The translations under genes were made by a program, and so were the position numbers. Below are positions 58,578 to 64,000 of a stretch of DNA of 64,000 nt, piece after piece. A model generated the notes under the pieces. That model saw only the letters and a list, made by a program, of their open reading frames with translations. It ran no database searches and had not been told where the DNA came from. Source of the stretch: Rhizobiaceae bacterium (GTDB lineage Bacteria > Pseudomonadota > Alphaproteobacteria > Rhizobiales > Rhizobiaceae); contig JACVCH010000009.1 of the NCBI GenBank assembly GCA_016742175.1, forward strand, positions 124,001 to 188,000, read 5' to 3'. The stretch's first letter is position 1. Every line of letters begins with the position of its first letter.

Positions 58578-59984
58578 ATGCGCTTTTCGAGTACGCGCGG
58601 CGAGGCGCCGCAACTTGGCTTCGCCGATGTCCTCCTCGCCGGCCTTGCCCGCGACGGCGGGCTCTACCTTCCCGACGCCTGGCCGCATTTCTCCGCCGAC
58701 GACATCCGTGCGATGCGGGGCCTGACCTATCCCGAACTCGCGATCCGGCTGCTGACGCCGTTCGTTTCCGAAGACATCGCGGAGGCCGATTTCCGCCGCA
58801 TCGTCGAAGAGGCCTACGCCACCTTCCGGCACGACGCGGTCTGCCCGCTCGTCCAGACGGGTGCAAACGAATATGTGCTCGAACTCTTCCATGGGCCGAC
58901 ACTCGCCTTCAAGGACGTGGCGATGCAGTTGCTCGCCCGGCTGATGGACCATGTGCTGGAACAGCGCGGCCAGCGGGCGACGATCTGCGGCGCGACCTCG
59001 GGCGACACCGGCGGCGCGGCGATCGACGCCTTCGCCGGTCGCGACCGGACGGACATCTTCATCCTCTTCCCGCATGGCCGCGTCTCGCCGGTCCAGCAGC
59101 GCCAGATGACGACGTCGCGCGAGGCCAACGTCCACGCGCTCGCCATCGAAGGCAATTTCGACGACTGCCAGGCGCTGGTGAAGGGCATGTTCAACGATCA
59201 TTCGTTCAGGGATCACGTGATGCTTTCGGGCGTCAACTCGATCAACTGGGCGCGGATCATGGCGCAGATCGTCTACTACTACTCGTCCGCCATCTCGCTC
59301 GGCGCGCCGGACCGGCCGGTCTCCTTCACGGTGCCGACCGGCAATTTCGGCGACATCTTCGCTGGCTACGCCGCCAAGAAGATGGGACTCCCGGTCGAAA
59401 GGCTGGTCGTCGCGACCAACGACAACGACATTCTCGCGCGCACCTTCGAGACCGGGCGCTACGAGACGCGCGGCGTCGTCGCCACCACGTCGCCCTCGAT
59501 GGACATCCAGATTTCCTCCAACTTCGAGCGCCTCCTGTTCGAGGCGGCGGGGCGCGATGCGGCGAGCGTGCGGCGCTCGATGGAAAGCCTGAAGCAGTCC
59601 GGCGCCTTCACCATCGATGCCGGACCCCTCGCAGCGATGCGGGCGGAGTTTTCCGCCGGGCGCTCCAGCGTCGACGAGACAGCGGCGACGATCCGGCAAG
59701 TGCTTGAAAAATCGGGCTATCTCGCCGATCCGCACACGGCGATCGGCATCAAGGTCGCGCGGGATTTCAAGCGCGATGCTGCCGTGCCGATGGTCGTTCT
59801 GGCGACCGCGCATCCGGCGAAGTTCCCCGATGCCGTCCGGCGCGCGAGCGGCGTCGAGCCGATGCTTCCCGCCTGGCTCGGCGACCTGATGGCAAGGCCC
59901 GAAAAGTTCGACGTCCTTCCATCCGACCTGAAAATGTTGGAAGATCACATCGACCGCCATACAAGAGCGGCCGCAAACCAGTAA
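58578..59984 (+). CDS. thrC: Threonine synthase
   Basis: A 468-residue PLP enzyme converting O-phosphohomoserine to threonine. It has the N-terminal MRFSSTRGEAPQLGFADVLLAGLA typical of this class (written here only for the start choice in part: MRFSSTRGEA), PLP lysine Lys112 in HGPTLAFKDVAMQ, the phosphate-binding GATSGDTGGAA and the VPTGNFGDIFAGY loop. The start at 58578 is the conserved one. It uses the product of ThrB. The M16 peptidase gene follows 48 bp later. Confidence 0.95.
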   Translation: MRFSSTRGEAPQLGFADVLLAGLARDGGLYLPDAWPHFSADDIRAMRGLTYPELAIRLLTPFVSEDIAEADFRRIVEEAYATFRHDAVCPLVQTGANEYVLELFHGPTLAFKDVAMQLLARLMDHVLEQRGQRATICGATSGDTGGAAIDAFAGRDRTDIFILFPHGRVSPVQQRQMTTSREANVHALAIEGNFDDCQALVKGMFNDHSFRDHVMLSGVNSINWARIMAQIVYYYSSAISLGAPDRPVSFTVPTGNFGDIFAGYAAKKMGLPVERLVVATNDNDILARTFETGRYETRGVVATTSPSMDIQISSNFERLLFEAAGRDAASVRRSMESLKQSGAFTIDAGPLAAMRAEFSAGRSSVDETAATIRQVLEKSGYLADPHTAIGIKVARDFKRDAAVPMVVLATAHPAKFPDAVRRASGVEPMLPAWLGDLMARPEKFDVLPSDLKMLEDHIDRHTRAAANQ

Positions 59985-60032
59985 GGCGTGTCCCCATCCA
60001 CCGACACGCAATGTCCAGGGAGTACGACCCGC

Positions 60033-61325
60033 ATGAGGGTTGAGGTTAGCCGTTTGTCGAACGGCCTGACGGTTGCCACCGAGACGCTGCCGCATATCGA
60101 ATCCGTGTCGCTCGGCATCTGGGTCAAATCCGGATCGCGCGACGAACGCGACGACGAGCACGGCATCGCCCATCTGCTCGAACACATGGCTTTCAAGGGC
60201 ACGGGCAAGCGCTCGGCCTGGCAGATCGCGTCCGACATCGAGAATGTCGGCGGCGAGATCAACGCCGCGACCAGCGTCGAGACCACGTCCTTCTTCGCAC
60301 GCGTCCTGAAGGACGACGTGCCGCTCGCCATCGACATCCTCGCCGACATCCTGACGGATTCGAAGTTCGACGAGGGCGAACTGGAGCGCGAGAAGCACGT
60401 CATCCTGCAGGAGATCGGCGCGGCGCACGATACGCCCGACGACATCGTCTTCGACCGCTTCACCGAGACGGCGTTCCGGCACCAGACGCTCGGCCGCTCG
60501 ATCCTCGGCACGCCGGAGACGGTGCGCTCCTTCACCTCGCAGCAATTGCGCGGCTTCCTCGAGCGGCAGTATGCGGCCGACCGCATGGTCGTCGTCGCGG
60601 CCGGCGCCATCGACCACGACGCCTTCGTGCGCGAGGTCGAAAAGCGTCTCGGCTCGTTCCAGGCGCGCTGCGAGGCGACGCTGCCGCAGCTTGCGCATTA
60701 TGTCGGCGGCGATTTCCGCGAGAGCCGCGACCTGATGGACGCGCAGATCGTGCTCGGCTTCGAGGGCCGCGCCTATCACGTGCGCGATTTCTACGCTTCG
60801 CAGGTCCTCTCCATGATCCTCGGCGGCGGCATGTCCTCCCGCCTCTTCCAGGAAGTGCGCGAGCAGCGCGGCCTCTGCTACTCCGTCTATGCCTTCCACT
60901 GGGGCTTCTCCGACACCGGCATCTTCGGCATCCACGCTGCGACCGGCAAGGAGGACATCGCCGAACTGACGCGTGTGCTCCTCGCAGAACTCAAGCGCTC
61001 CGGCGAGGCGATCCTGCCCGAGGAGCTCGACCGCGCCCGCGCGCAATACCGCGCCGGGCTCCTGATGTCGCAGGAAAGCCCGTCGAGCCGAGCCTCGCAG
61101 ATTGCCCGGCAATTGCTGCTCTATGGCCGGCCGATCCCGATGGACGAACTGATGGATCGCCTGTCGAAGCTCACCACCGACCGGCTCGCGGACCTCTCCT
61201 CGCGGCTCTTCTCCGCCCGGCCGACCATCGCGGCCGTCGGTCCCGTCGGCACGCTGCCGGCCTTCGAGACCGTGTCGGAGATGCTCGCGGCCCAGCCGGC
61301 GCCGGCGCGCAAGCTCGCCGTCTGA
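60033..61325 (+). CDS. M16 family zinc peptidase (mitochondrial processing peptidase-like)
   Basis: A 430-residue pitrilysin-type peptidase. The inverted zinc motif HLLEH is at residues 47-51, with the distal glutamate in LEREKHVILQEIG, and the C-terminal half has the substrate-binding RLFQEVREQRGLCYSVYA segment. Length matches the half-size bacterial M16B enzymes that resemble the beta subunit of mitochondrial processing peptidase. The start at 60033 (MRVEVSRLSNGL) is conserved. It is co-directional with thrC and the GNAT gene. Confidence 0.94.
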   Translation: MRVEVSRLSNGLTVATETLPHIESVSLGIWVKSGSRDERDDEHGIAHLLEHMAFKGTGKRSAWQIASDIENVGGEINAATSVETTSFFARVLKDDVPLAIDILADILTDSKFDEGELEREKHVILQEIGAAHDTPDDIVFDRFTETAFRHQTLGRSILGTPETVRSFTSQQLRGFLERQYAADRMVVVAAGAIDHDAFVREVEKRLGSFQARCEATLPQLAHYVGGDFRESRDLMDAQIVLGFEGRAYHVRDFYASQVLSMILGGGMSSRLFQEVREQRGLCYSVYAFHWGFSDTGIFGIHAATGKEDIAELTRVLLAELKRSGEAILPEELDRARAQYRAGLLMSQESPSSRASQIARQLLLYGRPIPMDELMDRLSKLTTDRLADLSSRLFSARPTIAAVGPVGTLPAFETVSEMLAAQPAPARKLAV

Positions 61326-61332
61326 CGGGACG

Positions 61333-61929
61333 ATGCCGTTTTCGCCCTTTCTCAGGAGCGCCATGCCGGCGCTTTCGGGAGGCGGCGTCACGCTTCGCCC
61401 GCCGCGCAAGCGCGACCATGAGGAATGGGCGCATCTGCGCCAGGAAAGCCGCGGTTTCCTCGAGCCCTGGGAGCCGCGCTGGCCGTCCGACGACCTCGAC
61501 TATTCGGCCTGGCGGCAAAGGTTGCGGCGCTACAATGCCGAGGCGGCGGCGGGCACCGGCCACGCCTTCCTCATCTTCGAAACCGAGCGCGGCCGGCTCG
61601 TTGGCGGCATTTCCGTTGGAAACATCCGCCACGGCGTCGCTCAGAGCGCGCAGATCGGCTATTGGATGGGGGAACGATATGCAGGCCGGGGACTGATGCA
61701 GGCGGCGATGAGGCTCGCGCTCGCGCATTCCTTCGACACGCTGAAGCTGCACCGGCTGGAGGCGGCCTGCATTCCCGACAATGCGCGCTCCATCCGCGTG
61801 CTTGAAAATGCCGGATTCCGGCGCGAAGGACTTCTTCGATCCTACCTGCGCATCAATGGCGTGTGGCGGGATCATCTTCTCTATGCCCTGATCGCCGAAG
61901 AGCATCGGGCCAGACATGAACGAGGCTGA
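61333..61929 (+). CDS. GNAT family N-acetyltransferase, RimJ/RimL-like
   Basis: A 198-residue acetyltransferase with the acetyl-CoA motif IGYWMGERYAGRGLMQAAM and the following LHRLEAACIPDNARSIRVLENAGF, typical of RimJ-type enzymes that acetylate protein N-termini. It begins 7 bp after the M16 gene; an internal ATG at residue 11 is an alternative start. The order thrC-M16-GNAT-GGDEF is a common rhizobial block. Confidence 0.9.
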   Translation: MPFSPFLRSAMPALSGGGVTLRPPRKRDHEEWAHLRQESRGFLEPWEPRWPSDDLDYSAWRQRLRRYNAEAAAGTGHAFLIFETERGRLVGGISVGNIRHGVAQSAQIGYWMGERYAGRGLMQAAMRLALAHSFDTLKLHRLEAACIPDNARSIRVLENAGFRREGLLRSYLRINGVWRDHLLYALIAEEHRARHERG

Positions 61930-61932
61930 GGT

Positions 61933-64000
61933 TTGGGGCGTTTCAAGGCCAGCGCGATCCTGCTTTTCCTGGCGGCGCTGATGGCGTTCGCCACGGGACC
62001 GGCCCGCGCGCTCGACCCGGTCGCCATCACCGGCAACGAACCGGCCATCGAACTGACCGGCCGCATCGACCTCTACCGCAACCAGGGTTCCAGCTTCCAG
62101 GTCTCCACCGCGCCCGGCACCGACGGCATCGTGCGCCGCATCGAGGTCGACGCGAACGACGAGCGCTCATCGGGCGACTGGGCGGTGTTCTCGATCTCCA
62201 ACCCGACGGACCGCCAGATCGACCGTCTGATCGTCGCGCCGCATTTCCGGCTGGTCGATTCCGGCATGATCTGGCCCGACCTCGGCTCGAGCCGCATCGT
62301 CGCCATCACCCCGTCGGAGGGCTTCGCGCTCGACCGGCAGGCCGCGCCCGACGCCGACGTCTTCCTCGTCACGCTCAATCCGGGCTCGATTGTCACCTTC
62401 GTCGCCGAACTCGCCTCGCCCGACCTGCCGCAATTGCGCCTTTGGGAGCCGGAAGCCTACAAGGACAACGTCAATTCCTACACGCTCTTCCGCGGTATCG
62501 TCATCGGCATCGCCGGCCTTCTGGCGCTGTTCCTGACCATCCTCTTCGTCGTCAAGGGCACCTCGCTCTTTCCCGCCACCGCGGCGCTCGCCTGGTCCGT
62601 CCTGGCCTATATCTCGATCGATTTTGGCTTCCTGACCCGCGTCATCGAGATCACCCCCGGCAACGAGCAGATCTGGCGCGCCGGCGCCGAGGTGTCGCTC
62701 GCCACGACGATGGTCGTCTTCCTCTTCGCCTACCTGAACCTCAACCGCTGGCACTGGCATTTCAGCTACGCCGCGCTCGCCTGGGTGTTCGGCCTCCTGA
62801 TGATCGCCGGCGTCGCGACCTTCGACCCGGCCATCGCGTCGGGCATCGCACGGCTGTCCTTCGCCGTCACCGCCGTCGCCGGCCTCGGCCTCATCGGCTA
62901 TTTCGCCGTCCAGGGCTATGACCGCGCGGTGATGCTGATCCCGAGCTGGCTGATGATCCTCGCCTGGCTCGCCGCGGCCTACATGGCGGTGACCGGCGGC
63001 ATCGACAACGACATTATCCAGCCCGCGCTCGGCGGCGGCCTCGTCCTCGTCGTGCTCCTCATCGGCTTCACCGTCATGCAGCACGCCTTTGCCGGCGGCG
63101 GCATGCAGCAGGGCCTCTTCAGCGACCTCGAACGCCGGGCGCTCGCCGTCACCGGCGCCGGCGACACGGTGTGGGACTGGGACGTGGCACGCGACAAGAT
63201 CGTCACCCGCCCCGACGTCGCCCGCCAACTCGGGCTCGAAGCCAACAGCCTCCACGGCCCGGCGCGCAACTGGCTGCCCGCGCTCCACACCGAGGACCGC
63301 GACACGTTCCGCACCCTGCTCGACGTCATCCTGGAGCACCGCCGTGGGCGCATCAGCCAGGCCTTCCGCCTGCGCGGCGCCGACGGCCATTTCCACTGGT
63401 TCACGCTGAAGGCGCGGCCGGTGATCGGCTCGGACGGCGAGATTTTGCGCTGCGTCGGCACCATGGTCGACACGACCGAGCAGAAGAAGGCCGAGGAACG
63501 CCTGCTGCACGATGCCGTCCACGACAATCTGACCGGCCTGCCCAACCGGCAGATCTTCGTCAGCCGGCTCGACGCGCTGCTCTCCGTCGCCAAGTCCGAG
63601 GACGCGATCCGCCCGTCGGTCTTCGTCATCGACATCGACCGGTTCAAGCAGGTCAATGACAGCCTCGGCATCTCGGCCGGCGACACGATCCTCTTGACCG
63701 TCGCGCGGCGCCTTCACCGCATCCTGAAGCCGAAGGACAGCCTCTCGCGCATCGCCGGCGACCAGTTCGCGCTGATGCTCGTCTCCGAACAGGACCCGGT
63801 GCGCGTCGCCGCCATCGCCGAGGCCGTGCGCGACGCGATCAGCGCGCCGATCACCTTCGCCCGGCGCGAGATCGTGCTGACCGCCTCGATCGGTCTCGTC
63901 TCCTGGACGATCAACACGACCAACGCGGCCGACATGCTGAAGGACGCCGAGCTTGCCATGCACCAGGCCAAGCGCTTCGGCGGCGACCGCATCGAGCCCT
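61933..64000 (+). CDS. Membrane PAS-GGDEF protein (probable c-di-GMP signalling), 3' end outside window
   Basis: A partial protein of at least 689 residues. A signal-like helix (ASAILLFLAALMAFATG) is followed by a periplasmic beta domain (about 25-180), seven or eight membrane helices (about 185-385), a PAS domain (TGAGDTVWDWDVARD ... FHWFTLKARPVIG, then GTMVDTTEQKKAEE), and a GGDEF domain opening HDNLTGLPNRQIF. The active-site loop reads RIAGDQFALM, so the GGDEF motif is altered to AGDQF and is probably inactive for c-di-GMP synthesis. Rhizobial relatives often carry an EAL domain next; that part is outside the window. The start is a TTG at 61933 in my reading and is uncertain. Confidence 0.82.
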   Translation, partial: MGRFKASAILLFLAALMAFATGPARALDPVAITGNEPAIELTGRIDLYRNQGSSFQVSTAPGTDGIVRRIEVDANDERSSGDWAVFSISNPTDRQIDRLIVAPHFRLVDSGMIWPDLGSSRIVAITPSEGFALDRQAAPDADVFLVTLNPGSIVTFVAELASPDLPQLRLWEPEAYKDNVNSYTLFRGIVIGIAGLLALFLTILFVVKGTSLFPATAALAWSVLAYISIDFGFLTRVIEITPGNEQIWRAGAEVSLATTMVVFLFAYLNLNRWHWHFSYAALAWVFGLLMIAGVATFDPAIASGIARLSFAVTAVAGLGLIGYFAVQGYDRAVMLIPSWLMILAWLAAAYMAVTGGIDNDIIQPALGGGLVLVVLLIGFTVMQHAFAGGGMQQGLFSDLERRALAVTGAGDTVWDWDVARDKIVTRPDVARQLGLEANSLHGPARNWLPALHTEDRDTFRTLLDVILEHRRGRISQAFRLRGADGHFHWFTLKARPVIGSDGEILRCVGTMVDTTEQKKAEERLLHDAVHDNLTGLPNRQIFVSRLDALLSVAKSEDAIRPSVFVIDIDRFKQVNDSLGISAGDTILLTVARRLHRILKPKDSLSRIAGDQFALMLVSEQDPVRVAAIAEAVRDAISAPITFARREIVLTASIGLVSWTINTTNAADMLKDAELAMHQAKRFGGDRIEP

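Noticed and set aside
57915-61409. A 1164-codon minus-strand frame spanning thrC and the M16 peptidase gene
   Set aside because: Only the last 182 codons (from 58463) have a signal peptide and lipobox; the rest is antisense to two well-supported genes.

Overview
The window is a chromosomal segment of a GC-rich alphaproteobacterium. Gene content and order (coxB-coxA-ctaB-coxF-ctaG-coxC followed by DUF983, surf1, ispH, thrB, rnhA; thrC next to an M16 processing peptidase; histone deacetylase-xseB; ialB; DUF1344) point to the Hyphomicrobiales (Rhizobiales), most likely a Phyllobacteriaceae-like organism near Mesorhizobium, Nitratireductor or Aquamicrobium. That placement is inference from gene content; no rRNA or tRNA gene is visible.

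Layout. 1-1.4 kb: large permease of a TRAP transporter. 1.4-10.4 kb (minus): a dicarboxylate/fatty acid degradation operon whose order matches pimFABCD (hydratase/dehydrogenase fusion, CoA ligase, thiolase, large and small acyl-CoA dehydrogenases), preceded by a PcaD-like enol-lactonase and followed by a small rhodanese-like protein. 10.5-21 kb: branched-chain and propionate catabolism (3-hydroxyisobutyryl-CoA hydrolase, pccB, a DUF4160/DUF2442 pair, pccA, scpA, an acyl-CoA dehydrogenase behind a LiuR-like palindrome, an enoyl-CoA hydratase). 21.3-24.2 kb: pdxH, a low-GC secreted glucuronyl C5-epimerase homologue, a small lipoprotein. 24.3-33 kb: macAB, a DnaJ-class co-chaperone, fabI, a histidine phosphatase, DUF1344, aroC, ribB. 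33-40.2 kb: histone deacetylase-like, xseB, a low-GC NYN-domain gene, pirin, dxs, tlyA, an RlmD-type methyltransferase. 40.2-44.2 kb: Fic protein, tldD, a 259-bp tandem repeat array, ialB. 44.5-54.4 kb: the aa3 oxidase operon and SURF1/ispH/thrB/rnhA, interrupted after coxC by a GIY-YIG nuclease cassette. 54.4-64 kb: peroxiredoxin, DsbD-like domain protein, YqgE, small proteins including one with a frameshift, thrC, M16 peptidase, GNAT and a membrane PAS-GGDEF protein cut by the window edge.

Pathway logic: dicarboxylates or fatty acids entering through acyl-CoA ligase and beta-oxidation yield acetyl-CoA; valine/isoleucine and odd-chain catabolism yield propionyl-CoA, which PccAB and ScpA convert toward succinyl-CoA (the epimerase is not in the window). 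The cytochrome oxidase block includes structural subunits, heme O synthase, Cu chaperone and SURF1.

The most unusual feature is a set of dispersed palindromic repeat families in intergenic gaps. One family (here A) occurs only as inverted pairs with a 55-57 bp spacer, a REPIN-like architecture. Two such pairs closely bracket a small GIY-YIG nuclease gene inside the otherwise conserved cox-surf1 block, and next to them lies a collapsed palindrome that looks like a deletion product of the same element. This resembles the REPIN/RAYT arrangement but with a GIY-YIG nuclease in place of a tyrosine transposase, and is the best candidate here for an undescribed mobile or repeat-maintenance system.
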